64,000 nt of DNA from Halomonas dongshanensis (GCF_024790395.1 NZ_JAJISC010000002.1:248001-312000); one strand, 5' to 3'. Positions 17,034 to 25,765 are shown, counted from the stretch's first letter. Numbers and translations are program-made. Notes: generated by a model not told the origin, from the letters alone.

Positions 17034-18041
17034 ATGGCAGAAGTAAGCTTTGATGCTTTGAATAGCACACTTGAAAAAGCGCTCTTGAATGCGGGCTTGA
17101 ATGCAGAGCAAGCTAAGGTTTGTGCGCGAATTCATTCAGAGAGTACACGTGACGGTGTGCATTCACACGGTATAGGGCGTATTCCCCGTTTTATTGATTA
17201 TGTTGAACGTGGTTGGGTGAATGTTAATGCCTCTTCTAACTTGGTGCATAAAGTCGGTGCAATTGAAGTGCTGGATGGCAACATGGGTATAGGCGTGACT
17301 AATGCACTTGATGCAACTGAACGCGCTATAGACCTTTCCAAAGAGCACGGTATGGGCATTGTTGCCTTACGTAACACTACGCATTGGATGCGTGGAGGGA
17401 GTTATGGTTGGCACGCGGTAGAGCGAGGGCTAGCTACCATTATGTGGACAAACACGGAGTCCTGCATGCCTGCTTGGGGGGCGATGTCACAGTCCATTGG
17501 TAATAATCCACTGGTTATGGCTGTGCCACATCAAGATGGTCCGCTTGTGCTTGATATGGCGATGTCACAGTTTTCATATGGAAAGCTGCAAACGCTGAAA
17601 TCCAATGATGAGTCTCTGCCTGTCGATGGTGGTTTTGACCAGCAGGGCCGCTTAAGCCGGGATCCAGCTGCCATAGCAGAAACGAGACGGCTTTTGCCAA
17701 CGGGGTACTGGAAAGGGTCGGGGCTGGCTATATTGTTAGATGCTATGGCAGCCATGCTTTCAAGCGGACGTCCTACTCATGACATCGACAATGTCAAGCA
17801 GGGAAGTGGAGGCGGAAGCTGCCAGATTTTCATGGTATTCGATCCAAATCAAATTTCAGGGCAAGCAACCTGCGAAGCAATCGTGGAAGGCATTAAAACT
17901 CACCTTGCGTCAGCTGAGCCTGGCGAATCTGGAAAAACTGTACGCTGGCCAGGTCAATCTACATATAGTCACCGGCATTCAAATGATTTATTGAATATTG
18001 ATGATAGCTTGTGGCGAGCTGTTTGTGATTTGGCGAGTTAG
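17034..18041 (+). CDS. dlgD: 2,3-diketo-L-gulonate reductase
   Basis: 335 residues of the LDH2/MDG2 family, closely matching the E. coli YiaK/DlgD pattern: GVHSHGIGRIPRFIDYVERG (catalytic His), GIVALRNTTHWMRGGSYGW, SIGNNPLVMAVPH, FSYGKLQ, LPVDGGFD, LPTGYWKGSGLAILLD. It reduces 2,3-diketo-L-gulonate to 3-keto-L-gulonate with NAD(P)H. The ATG at 17034 is preferred over 17022 because GGAGG sits 5 bases before it. It stands alone between two transcription units, with no other yia-type genes nearby. Its base composition looks more AT-rich than the flanking aldarate genes, hinting at separate acquisition. Confidence 0.88.
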   Translation: MAEVSFDALNSTLEKALLNAGLNAEQAKVCARIHSESTRDGVHSHGIGRIPRFIDYVERGWVNVNASSNLVHKVGAIEVLDGNMGIGVTNALDATERAIDLSKEHGMGIVALRNTTHWMRGGSYGWHAVERGLATIMWTNTESCMPAWGAMSQSIGNNPLVMAVPHQDGPLVLDMAMSQFSYGKLQTLKSNDESLPVDGGFDQQGRLSRDPAAIAETRRLLPTGYWKGSGLAILLDAMAAMLSSGRPTHDIDNVKQGSGGGSCQIFMVFDPNQISGQATCEAIVEGIKTHLASAEPGESGKTVRWPGQSTYSHRHSNDLLNIDDSLWRAVCDLAS

Positions 18042-18466
18042 TATTTAGTGGCTATTTGAAAATAGCAATGAGCAGGATGTTAAATTTAAAGTTATAAGTT
18101 TGAAAAGAGATCATGCCGGTAATCCAAGTTTTTAATTTAATATCAATGTGGGTTGCCGGTACTAAATCATCTGTTTACTGGGAATGCTACAGAACCCTCG
18201 GTTTTTTATAGCTAAGGTTTTAAATTTATAGGTTTATGTTAGTGGCTTAGTGGGGGAATGGTGTTTTCTGATTGTTCAAGCCTTCACACAGCCTAGGCTG
18301 CGAAATGCATTATTTTATTTGCAACTGAATTAAGGATTGTGATAAGAGACGTTTCTGTATGGTGAAGGGGGCGTGTACTTGCTCGCTCGGGCCTCGGATA
18401 CCATACGATCGCCCACGAACCGCCGCTTTTACGTTAAAGTGCCGGGATTCAACTATAAAGGAATGG
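18042..18466. other. AT-rich intergenic region before the FadR-type regulator
   Basis: 425 bases with no convincing gene. It holds the 12-base word TGTTCAAGCCTT (18273-18284), also found at 6875-6886. A perfect 12-base palindrome, CAGCCTAGGCTG (18289-18300), follows a few bases later and is a candidate operator for autoregulation. Confidence 0.45.
18289..18300. promoter_or_regulatory. Perfect palindrome CAGCCTAGGCTG upstream of regulator gene
   Basis: A 12-base perfect palindrome 167 bases upstream of the preferred start of the FadR-type regulator. It follows a block of sequence (TGTTCAAGCCTT and nearby words) that is also present upstream of tctC system 2. No known factor is assigned. Confidence 0.35.
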
Positions 18467-19225
18467 ATGGCGGGTATGGCCAGGCAAGCATCAGAAATCG
18501 CAACTTTCAAGGTAAATCGGCTTACCCAGCAGGGAAGCCTGGCGGTTCACGTGGCTGACCAATTGGAAACGCTGATTGTGCGGGGAGAGGTGGCTGTTGG
18601 TGATAAGCTTCCTACCGAGAACAGTCTATGTGAGTCATTTGGTGTTAGCCGCACGGTTATTCGTGAAGCTATTACGCATCTCAAATCGTTAGGATTGGTG
18701 GAAACCCGCCGCGGCGTAGGGACCACGGTACTACGTGCCTCGAAAATTGAGGCGCTACCTGCCGAGCGTATTAACCCTACTACGGTTGAAGATATTCTCC
18801 ACCTCTTGGAGCTGCGCTTGGCGATCGAGCCGAGTGCGGCGGAGCTGGCAGCACAGCGTTATGATAGCAGTGATCAAATGCGGCTTGAAAGTCAGTTCAA
18901 TGCATTTACAAGTGCATACGCTGCGCATTCTCAGGCCCGAGAAGAGGACTACCAGTTTCATTTTGCCATTGCTACTGCAACAAAGAATCCTTTCTTCAAA
19001 TCCTTTTATGAGCAGTGGAGCGAGGGAGTAATACCTCGTGCCAAATTGATTACCAGCGAGATTAATCCGCTCTCGTCACAGCGCTATCTCGAGCGTGTAC
19101 AGCAGGAGCATGCACGAATACTTTCGGCGATCCTATCGCGCGATAGTAAGGCAGCCTACAACGCTATGCAGCAGCACCTCAGTCGCGCTCGTGACACCTA
19201 TAGCCAGTACAGGGATCAAACTTAA
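18467..19225 (+). CDS. FadR-subfamily GntR regulator of hexuronate/aldarate genes
   Basis: 252 residues from the preferred ATG at 18467 (AAAGGA 4 bases upstream). The frame is open a further 36 codons to 18359, but that extension is not domain-like. The winged HTH contains GEVAVGDKLPTENSLCESF and VSRTVIREAITHLKSLG. The FCD effector domain contains LLELRLAIEPSAAELAAQRYD, YQFHFAIATATKNP and QQEHARILSAILSRD, with acid/His metal-ligand positions. It is divergent in detail from, but clearly a paralogue of, the regulator at 335-1057. It sits directly before the TRAP-gci-gli-udh operon, whose promoter has an operator shared with the kdgD/gudD and tctCBA-2 units. It is the best candidate for the regulator of that set; the effector is probably an aldarate or uronate product (inference). 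Confidence 0.88.
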   Translation: MAGMARQASEIATFKVNRLTQQGSLAVHVADQLETLIVRGEVAVGDKLPTENSLCESFGVSRTVIREAITHLKSLGLVETRRGVGTTVLRASKIEALPAERINPTTVEDILHLLELRLAIEPSAAELAAQRYDSSDQMRLESQFNAFTSAYAAHSQAREEDYQFHFAIATATKNPFFKSFYEQWSEGVIPRAKLITSEINPLSSQRYLERVQQEHARILSAILSRDSKAAYNAMQQHLSRARDTYSQYRDQT

Positions 19226-19992
19226 TCTTCTACTGAAAACTATATTTCTAGACTTATTCGGTAATCACTACACTTTGTTTATTAAAGTCTTAATTGTCCA
19301 GCCTATAGAAAGGCCTGGTCAACTGTGCTCGTAAAATCGCATGGCTGGCCTAGAAGGCCTTTTCGATAGTCCCAGGTAACGTATAGGGCTGCTGATAACC
19401 TTGCGATTCTGCTGATGCGCGACCATAGTTTATATTAGTAAAAATGAATGTAAATGAGCTTTTATATGTCAAGCCCAGAACTAAATTCCCTGTTTTTTCA
19501 TATAATAAATATTCATTTTTTTCAGTAACTTGCGGTGGTTTTTTTGAGTGTGTCAGTTTGAGATAAAAGCTAAATGAACGAGTAATGTAGTTCCTTGGGC
19601 TGGGAATCAAACAAATCCCTTTATTATGATTGAAGTGGTCATTTTTAGCTCGGTTTTTGTTCCTTTTAATCCACTGTTTTTTTTGTAATTTAGAATTTTT
19701 AATTCATTTTTTGATTTCTTCGATCATTTTTGTAGGAGTTATGACTTTGGTCTAAAGCGCCTGTTTGGCACTTGCTTCGAATTCACGAATTCTCTAGCTT
19801 ATGGTTACTGTCTTGTATGATGTAAGACAAGCATGCTTTTTCTCTTTTAGTGGATGATCCTTGCTTATAAGGAGAGATTTAAAAAAGATGGTTTTATTTC
19901 TCTGTTTAAAGGCTTTTAGTCTCTGTGTTAAAAGGGAGTGGTAACTCGTAGTTTTACGCCTAAATAATTAATCGATAGTTTTCGATTAACCG
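19226..19992. other. AT-rich non-coding region before the uronate operon
   Basis: 767 bases, AT-rich, with the shared operator at 19813-19830 and a possible weak hairpin GGCCT-AGA-AGGCC followed by TTTTC at 19347-19363. That hairpin may end the regulator transcript. An 86-codon minus-strand frame (19350-19610) lacks a ribosome site and recognisable domains and is not called as a gene. Confidence 0.5.
19813..19830. promoter_or_regulatory. Candidate shared operator upstream of TRAP-gci-gli-udh
   Basis: TTGTATGATGTAAGACAA within CTTGT-N10-ACAAG (19812-19831). It is identical to the operator at 10141-10158 except for one base, and the immediately upstream sequence (TCTAG...GGTTA) also resembles the 10141 promoter. 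It lies about 200 bases before dctP. Confidence 0.7.
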
Positions 19993-20031
19993 ATGACTGA
20001 AAACGCAACGTCGAACTCAAAGGTGTTAACG

Positions 20032-21024
20032 ATGAAAACAAGAATGACCTTTCGCCATGCCACCATCGCCACCGTCAGCGTATCGCTGCTTGCCGCAGCG
20101 GTATCCGCGCAGGCGGCCAACTGGCGGGGCTGGAATATCCATCCGGATGGTTACCCAAATACCGTTGCGCTCGAGGCTTTTGCCGAGGCAGTGGCGGACA
20201 GAACAGAAGGGCGTGTTTCTCCGCGTATCTACAATAACGCGGTGCTGGGCGATCAGTCGGATGCCATCGAGCAGACTCGTAACGGTGCGCTCGATTTCGC
20301 CAACTTCAACATGGGGCCCATGGGCCCGATCGTTAACAAGACCAACGTCTTCTCACTGCCGTTTTTATTCACCGATATCGATCAAATGCATACGGTGATG
20401 GACGGTGAAATAGGCCAGCGTTTCGCCGATGCGCTAGAGGAGAAGGGACTCGTGGTGCTCTCCTGGTTCGATTCTGGAGCACGTAGCATCTACAACACGC
20501 GTCGTCCCATCAATACGCCGGAAGACGTTCAGGGTCTGAAGGTTCGGGTCATGAACAACGATCTCTACGTCGAGATGATGGAGGCCCTTGGCGGCAACGC
20601 TACCCCCATGGCTTACGGCGAGGTGTATCAAAGCTTGACCACAGGTGTGTTGGATGGCGCAGAAAATAACTTCCCCTCTTTCGAATCCAGCAACCACTAC
20701 GAAGCGGCGGAGTACTTCTCGCTGACCGAGCACCTGATCATTCCCGAGTGCCTGTGCGTAGCCAAAGCGAGCTGGGAGAAGCTCTCGCCGGAAGATCAGG
20801 AGATCGTGCGCGAGGAGGGCATGGCCGCATCGGAAATGCAGCGCGCGCTGTGGGTCGAGAGTTCAGATGAAAGCCGCCAAATCGTGTTGGATCACGGCGT
20901 GCAGATCAACGAAGTCGAGGATAAGGCGGCGTTCCAGGCGCTAATGGAGCCGATCTACGAGCGCTTCATCGCCAATAACCCCGGCACCGGTGAGCTCATC
21001 GAAGAGATTCGCGCCGTCGAGTAA
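20032..21024 (+). CDS. dctP: TRAP transporter periplasmic solute-binding protein DctP (uronate system)
   Basis: 330 residues from ATG 20032. The signal peptide covers MKTRMTFRHATIATVSVSLL and ends at the AQA/ANW cleavage site. The frame extends 13 codons upstream to 19993 without a ribosome site. The mature part has the TRAP binding-protein pattern: HPDGYPNTVALEAFAEAV, the conserved Arg in LKVRVMNNDLYVEMMEALG (contacts the ligand carboxylate), PMAYGEVYQSLTTGVLDGAEN and a long C-terminal helix. It begins the operon with dctQ, dctM, gci, gli and udh, which makes galacturonate or glucuronate the probable ligand. Confidence 0.92.
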   Translation: MKTRMTFRHATIATVSVSLLAAAVSAQAANWRGWNIHPDGYPNTVALEAFAEAVADRTEGRVSPRIYNNAVLGDQSDAIEQTRNGALDFANFNMGPMGPIVNKTNVFSLPFLFTDIDQMHTVMDGEIGQRFADALEEKGLVVLSWFDSGARSIYNTRRPINTPEDVQGLKVRVMNNDLYVEMMEALGGNATPMAYGEVYQSLTTGVLDGAENNFPSFESSNHYEAAEYFSLTEHLIIPECLCVAKASWEKLSPEDQEIVREEGMAASEMQRALWVESSDESRQIVLDHGVQINEVEDKAAFQALMEPIYERFIANNPGTGELIEEIRAVE

Positions 21025-21044
21025 CTCGCTAAAGGACATGCGCT

Positions 21045-21581
21045 GTGAGCATAGACGTTGAAACATTGACCGAACGAGACGCAGTCCTCAAAAGCGGCCC
21101 ACTGGGCCGCTTTCTGGATGGGGCGGCCAACCTGTGCATTCTCGTGGCGGGCATCATGCTGGTCTTCGTGATCGCCATTTTCGGCTGGCTGGTCTTCGGA
21201 CGCTACGTGCTCAACAACACACCTACGTGGGTCGAGCAGGCTTCGCTTGTGTTGATCATCTACATCACCTGCCTGGGCGCCGCCGCTGGGGTCAGGTATC
21301 AAAGCCATTTGAACATCGACTTTCTGCGCGAAAGCGCGCCAGGGGCATTGCGTACGCTGATGTTCATCGTTTCGGATCTTTTCATTGTGGTCTTTGGCGG
21401 CTTCATGGCGTTTCAAGGGTGGCGTTTAGTAACCACCAACCTTGAGCGTGCCATTCCCATGATCGGCCTATCCGAAAGCTGGCGGGCGGCGCCGCTGGTG
21501 ATCTGCGGTGTGCTGATTGCGCTGTTTGCCGGGGCTAACATTCTGCAGCGTTTGCAGTCGCGTCATTCTAAGGGGGCCTAA
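21045..21581 (+). CDS. dctQ: TRAP transporter small membrane subunit DctQ (uronate system)
   Basis: 178 residues, four membrane helices with the DctQ hallmark segments: VFGRYVLNNTPTWVEQASLVLIIYITCLGAAAGVRYQSHLNIDFL and FMAFQGWRLV. It starts with GTG at 21045 behind AAAGGA. It lies 20 bases after dctP and 3 bases before dctM. It forms the membrane complex with DctM and passes the solute from DctP using the sodium gradient. Confidence 0.92.
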   Translation: MSIDVETLTERDAVLKSGPLGRFLDGAANLCILVAGIMLVFVIAIFGWLVFGRYVLNNTPTWVEQASLVLIIYITCLGAAAGVRYQSHLNIDFLRESAPGALRTLMFIVSDLFIVVFGGFMAFQGWRLVTTNLERAIPMIGLSESWRAAPLVICGVLIALFAGANILQRLQSRHSKGA

Positions 21582-21584
21582 GCC

Positions 21585-22865
21585 ATGGGGCTTGTCATTC
21601 TGTTTGGTATCTTCTTTTTAGGTCTCTTGGTCGGGGCGCCGGTTGCCTTCGCCGTGGGCCTGGCGGCGGTAGTGACGTTCTTGTATGAAGGGTTGCCGCT
21701 GTTCGTTGCCTTCCAGCGCATCCTCTCGGGTATCTCGGTGTTCTCGCTGCTGGCCATTCCCTTTTTCATCTTCGCCGGTGAATTGATGCTGCACGGCGGT
21801 ATCTCGACGCGACTGGTGCGCTTGGCCTCGGCCATGGTGGGCAAAATGCGCGGCGGGCTTGGCATGGTCAATGTCAGCTCTTCCATGCTATTTGGCGGTA
21901 TCTCCGGCTCGGCGGTGGCGGATACCTCAGCGTTGGGATCACTGCTGATTCCGGTAATGAAGGAGAAGGGCTACGACGCCGATTACGCGGTGAATGTCAC
22001 GGTGACTTCATCGGTGGCGGGTGTGGTCATTCCGCCGAGCCATAACATGATCCTTTACGCCGTGGCAGCGGGGGGCGGGATATCGGTCACCCAGCTTTTC
22101 ATGGCGGGGATCGTGCCGGGCATTTTGATGTGTTTGAGCTTGGCCGTGGCGGCCTACATCGTGGCGGTCAAGCGTGGCTACAAAGGCGAGGCGTTTCCCG
22201 GTTGGCAGGCGCTCTTCGTCAGTTTGGCGGCTTCGCTGCCTGGGCTGATGACGGCAGTGATCATCGTGGGTGGGGTCCTGTCGGGCATTTTGACGGTGAC
22301 CGAATCCGGTGCTTTTGGGGCCATCTATGCCATCCTCGTGACCGGGCTGGTCTATCGCGAGCTCAAGTGGGCCTCGTTCAAGGCGGCGGTGGTTCAGTCG
22401 GTCAAAACTACCTCGCTGGTCATGATCCTAGTGGGCTGTGCCTCGGCATTTTCCTACCTGCTCGCGCTCTATAACGTGCCGGAAATGCTCACCACCGGTT
22501 TGATCGCCATCTCCGACAAGCCCGTGGTCATTTTCCTGCTGCTGAATCTGATTCTGCTGGTGCTGGGCATGATCATGGACATGGCAGCCTTGATTCTGAT
22601 CTGTACGCCCATCTTCCTGCCCGTTGCGATGCAGTTCGGCATGGACCCTATCCAGTTCGGCATCATCATGATGATGAACCTGGGCCTTGGCCTGTGTACG
22701 CCGCCGGTGGGCGCCTGCCTGTTCGTTGGCTGCGTGATCGGCAAGATCAAGATCGAGCAAGCCGTACGTACTATTTGGCCGTTTTTCCTGGCGCTGTTCG
22801 TTGCCTTGATGCTGGTGACCTACGTGCCGACGATTTCACTCACGCTGCCAAGCCTGTTCCGTTGA
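21585..22865 (+). CDS. dctM: TRAP transporter large membrane subunit DctM (uronate system)
   Basis: 426 residues, about 11-12 membrane segments. Family motifs include AIPFFIFAGELMLHGGIS, MLFGGISGSAVADTSALGSLLIPVM, VAGVVIPPSHNMILYAVAAGG, LVLGMIMDMAALILICTPIFLPV and MNLGLGLCTPPVGACLFVG. It is the ion-coupled transport channel of the TRAP system. It ends 13 bases before gci, in one operon. Confidence 0.94.
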   Translation: MGLVILFGIFFLGLLVGAPVAFAVGLAAVVTFLYEGLPLFVAFQRILSGISVFSLLAIPFFIFAGELMLHGGISTRLVRLASAMVGKMRGGLGMVNVSSSMLFGGISGSAVADTSALGSLLIPVMKEKGYDADYAVNVTVTSSVAGVVIPPSHNMILYAVAAGGGISVTQLFMAGIVPGILMCLSLAVAAYIVAVKRGYKGEAFPGWQALFVSLAASLPGLMTAVIIVGGVLSGILTVTESGAFGAIYAILVTGLVYRELKWASFKAAVVQSVKTTSLVMILVGCASAFSYLLALYNVPEMLTTGLIAISDKPVVIFLLLNLILLVLGMIMDMAALILICTPIFLPVAMQFGMDPIQFGIIMMMNLGLGLCTPPVGACLFVGCVIGKIKIEQAVRTIWPFFLALFVALMLVTYVPTISLTLPSLFR

Positions 22866-22878
22866 CGGGAGATCTTCG

Positions 22879-24015
22879 ATGAAAGTAACCGCGGTGAAGA
22901 CGCATATTCTCGATCACGAGCTGGAAACCGCCTTTGAGAGCGCGTCGATGTCCTTCATCCGCCGCCAGCACTGTTTGGTGGAGGTGATCTGCGACGACGG
23001 CACTATCGGCTGGGGAGAGTGCTTGGGGCCCGCCAAGGCGAACGCCGAAGTGGTCAACACCTACGCGCAGTGGCTCCTAGGGCAAGATCCGCTGGAGACT
23101 GAAAAGATTTGGCTCGCGCTCTATAACCGTTTACGCGACCAGGGCCAGCGAGGGCTGACCATGACCGCGCTCAGCGGAATCGATATTGCGCTTTGGGACA
23201 TCAAGGGCAAGCACTTCGGTGTCTCGATTTCCACTCTGCTGGGAGGGCGCTTTCGTGACGCTGTGCGCGCCTACGCCACCGGCTCGTTTCGCCGCGAGGG
23301 AGTCGATCGCATAAGCGACGTAGCAGCAGAGGTAGCGCGCTACCGTGAAGAGGGCTTCCACGCCGTCAAGATCAAGATTGGTTTCGACGTGGAGGAGGAT
23401 CTTCAGGTAATCGAGGCGGTGCGTGAGGCCATCGGACCTGAGCTGCGTTTGATGATCGATGCCAACCACGGCTACGACTACCTGGAGGCCATCGAGGTCG
23501 GCAGGCGCGCGGCGGCGTTCGGCGTCGACTGGTTCGAAGAGCCGGTGCTGCCAGAGCAAATTGGCACCTATGAAGCCGTGCGCGTCGGTCAGCCGATCCC
23601 CGTGGCCAGCGGCGAGAACTGGCACGGCCGTTACGCCATGCACGAGCCGCTTTCCCGCCGCGCCATCGATATCGTCCAGCCGGATATTTGCGGCGTGGGT
23701 GGGTTCAGCGAAATACGCCGGGTAGTCGATATGGCCGCCCTGCACGGCGTGCGCTTAGTCCCCCACGTATGGGGCACGGCGGTGTGTCTCGCGGCAAGCT
23801 TGCAATTCATGGCGGCGCTGCCTCCTAACCCACCCCGAGGCAGGCCAATCGAACCCATCATGGAGTTCGATCGCACCGAGAATCCCTTTCGCCAAGCCGT
23901 GGTGAAGACACCCCTTGAGCATCACCAGGGTGTCGTCACGATTCCCAACGGGCCGGGGCTCGGTATCGAGATCGACCGTGAGGCGTTGGCTCGCTACTGC
24001 ATGAAGGAGATATAG
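22879..24015 (+). CDS. gci: D-galactarolactone cycloisomerase (enolase superfamily)
   Basis: 378 residues. It opens D-galactaro-1,4-lactone (and the glucaro analogue) to 3-deoxy-2-keto-hexarate, the step after lactone isomerisation in oxidative uronate breakdown. It follows the Agrobacterium Gci pattern closely: FESASM, DGTIGWGECLGPA, RDQGQRGLTMTALSGIDIAL, AVKIKIG (K164, K166), MIDANHGYD (D194), WFEEPV (E220), SGENWHGRY (E246), QPDICGVGGFSE, VPHVWGTAV and IEPIMEFDRTENPFRQAV. D194, E220 and E246 are the metal ligands expected for the superfamily. RBS GGGAG. It is coupled to the TRAP genes upstream and gli downstream (2-base gap). Confidence 0.92.
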   Translation: MKVTAVKTHILDHELETAFESASMSFIRRQHCLVEVICDDGTIGWGECLGPAKANAEVVNTYAQWLLGQDPLETEKIWLALYNRLRDQGQRGLTMTALSGIDIALWDIKGKHFGVSISTLLGGRFRDAVRAYATGSFRREGVDRISDVAAEVARYREEGFHAVKIKIGFDVEEDLQVIEAVREAIGPELRLMIDANHGYDYLEAIEVGRRAAAFGVDWFEEPVLPEQIGTYEAVRVGQPIPVASGENWHGRYAMHEPLSRRAIDIVQPDICGVGGFSEIRRVVDMAALHGVRLVPHVWGTAVCLAASLQFMAALPPNPPRGRPIEPIMEFDRTENPFRQAVVKTPLEHHQGVVTIPNGPGLGIEIDREALARYCMKEI

Positions 24016-24017
24016 GT

Positions 24018-24878
24018 ATGTCGATACCTGCAAATACGCGTCAGCTCGAAGGCCCCCTGCCAAAGCTTGCCGCGCCAAAGGGGGCGACAGACTGCCATAT
24101 GCATATTTACCTACCGGGATACAGCGCCCAGCCAGGTGGGCCTGATATTAAAGAGCTGGCTACGGTAGAGGATTATAAGATCGTACAACGGCGGCTTTCA
24201 TTGGATCGGGTCGTCGTGACCCAGTCCAATGCCTATCAATTCGACAATCGGGCTGTACTCGACGCCGTAGCCCAGATGGGGCAGGCGAGCGCCCGAGCGA
24301 TCGTCGCCGTTCGACCTGATGCCTCGGAAGCCGATATCGAGGAGTTTCATGCCCAAGGTGCGCGTGGTGCTCGCATCATGCAGTTGCCGGGCGGCGCGGT
24401 AGGGATAGATCGGCTGGCCGAGGTCGAAGCGCGCATACGAGCGTTTGGCTGGCACTTGATGGTTCAGTTTAACGGTCGCGAAATTAATGACTATCTCACT
24501 ACGCTCAAGGCCATTCAAACGGATTACATCATCGATCATATCGGCAAGTTCATGCCCCCTGTCTCGGCTGATGACGTGCGCGTCGATCATATTGCTGAGC
24601 TTCTGGATCGCGGCAATGCATGGATCAAAATATGCGGTGGCTACGAAACGAGCCTGACGGGCGGGCCGCACTACGAGGATGTGGGCCCGGTCGCGAAAAG
24701 GCTGATCGAGCATGCGCCCGAACGTGTCCTCTGGGGGTCGAACTGGCCCCATGTGGGTGTGCCGCGTGAGCACTATCCGGACGATGCCGAGCAGCTTGAT
24801 GTATTACTGCGGTGGGCCTCGCCCAGCGTTCGGCAAAAAATTCTGGTCGATAACCCGGCCAAACTGTACGGCTTTTAA
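24018..24878 (+). CDS. gli: D-galactarolactone isomerase (amidohydrolase superfamily)
   Basis: 286 residues. Amidohydrolase-2 fold: TDCHMHIYLPGYSA near residue 30 (HxH motif), a central FNGREINDYL segment, DHIGKFMPP, and VLWGSNWPHVGVP near 235 (metal or catalytic Asp replaced by Asn in SNWPH). It should convert galactaro-1,5-lactone, made by uronate dehydrogenase, into the 1,4-lactone used by Gci, as described for the Agrobacterium Gli-Gci pair. AAGGAGATATAGGT gives a strong ribosome site. A plain lactonase (to galactarate) is the alternative, but the gene order udh-gli-gci argues for the isomerase. Confidence 0.82.
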   Translation: MSIPANTRQLEGPLPKLAAPKGATDCHMHIYLPGYSAQPGGPDIKELATVEDYKIVQRRLSLDRVVVTQSNAYQFDNRAVLDAVAQMGQASARAIVAVRPDASEADIEEFHAQGARGARIMQLPGGAVGIDRLAEVEARIRAFGWHLMVQFNGREINDYLTTLKAIQTDYIIDHIGKFMPPVSADDVRVDHIAELLDRGNAWIKICGGYETSLTGGPHYEDVGPVAKRLIEHAPERVLWGSNWPHVGVPREHYPDDAEQLDVLLRWASPSVRQKILVDNPAKLYGF

Positions 24879-24961
24879 GCTTGAAAGGGTACAGATAACG
24901 ACGCATCAACCCTGAGCACTAAAAATACTGTTTTATATAAAAGGAATGTCAAGGAGCCCTC

Positions 24962-25765
24962 ATGTTGAATCGTCTTCTCGTTACCGGCGCGGCCGGTGGC
25001 TTAGGCAAGAGCCTGCGACCGCATCTCGCTACATTGGCCAAGCAGGTGCGTCTTTCTGATATTGCACCTTTGGACAGCGCGCAGTCTCACGAAGAGTTGA
25101 TTCAGGCCGATTTAAGCGACAAACAGGCGGTCGCGGAACTGGTACGCGGCTGTGATGGCATCGTTCACTTAGGGGGGATGTCGGTCGAGAGCCCGTGGGA
25201 TGCGATTTTGAGTGCGAATATCGCGGGCACCTATAACCTTTACGAAGCCGCACGGCTGAACGGTAAACCGCGCATCGTATTTGCCAGCTCCAACCACGCC
25301 ATAGGCTTTTATGAACGCCATCAGCGCATCGACAATCAAGTACCCCAGCGGCCAGATTCGCTATATGGCGTCTCGAAGTGCTTCGGTGAGAATCTGGCGA
25401 GTCTCTACTACAACAAGTTTGGTGTCGAAACGCTAAGCGTGCGTATTGGCTCATGTTTCGACAAGCCTGCAGATACGCGCATGATGGCGACCTGGCTGAG
25501 CTTGAGCGATTTTGTTGCGCTATTGACGCGTGCCTTCGCCACTCCACGTTTAGAGCACACCGTAGTCTACGGTGCCTCAAATAATGCAGAACAGTGGTGG
25601 GACAATCGGCACGCTGGTTTTCTTGGCTGGGTACCGCGCGATAGCTCAGAGCCATGGCGCGCAGAAACCGAACACCACGATCGTGAGCTAGACAGTAACG
25701 ATGCTGCCGTGCGCTACCATGGCGGTAAATTTACATCGATTGGGCATCCCGACGACCGCGAGTAG
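24962..25765 (+). CDS. udh: Uronate dehydrogenase
   Basis: 267 residues, an extended short-chain dehydrogenase of the standard Udh length. It oxidises D-galacturonate or D-glucuronate at C1 with NAD+ to the aldaro-1,5-lactone. It shows the Rossmann motif TGAAGGLG, the SSNHAIGFY substrate segment, catalytic YGVSK (Y135, K139), and the Udh-specific RIGSCFDKP, DTRMMATWLSLSDF and WWDN motifs. A strong AAGGAG site precedes it. It completes the TRAP-gci-gli-udh operon: import, oxidation, lactone isomerisation, lactone opening to the keto-deoxy-hexarate. Confidence 0.93.
   Translation: MLNRLLVTGAAGGLGKSLRPHLATLAKQVRLSDIAPLDSAQSHEELIQADLSDKQAVAELVRGCDGIVHLGGMSVESPWDAILSANIAGTYNLYEAARLNGKPRIVFASSNHAIGFYERHQRIDNQVPQRPDSLYGVSKCFGENLASLYYNKFGVETLSVRIGSCFDKPADTRMMATWLSLSDFVALLTRAFATPRLEHTVVYGASNNAEQWWDNRHAGFLGWVPRDSSEPWRAETEHHDRELDSNDAAVRYHGGKFTSIGHPDDRE

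Noticed and set aside
19350..19610. 86-codon minus-strand open frame in the AT-rich spacer before the uronate operon
   Set aside because: No ribosome site, no recognisable domain and a composition matching the surrounding non-coding DNA; the shared operator and promoter lie in the same spacer.
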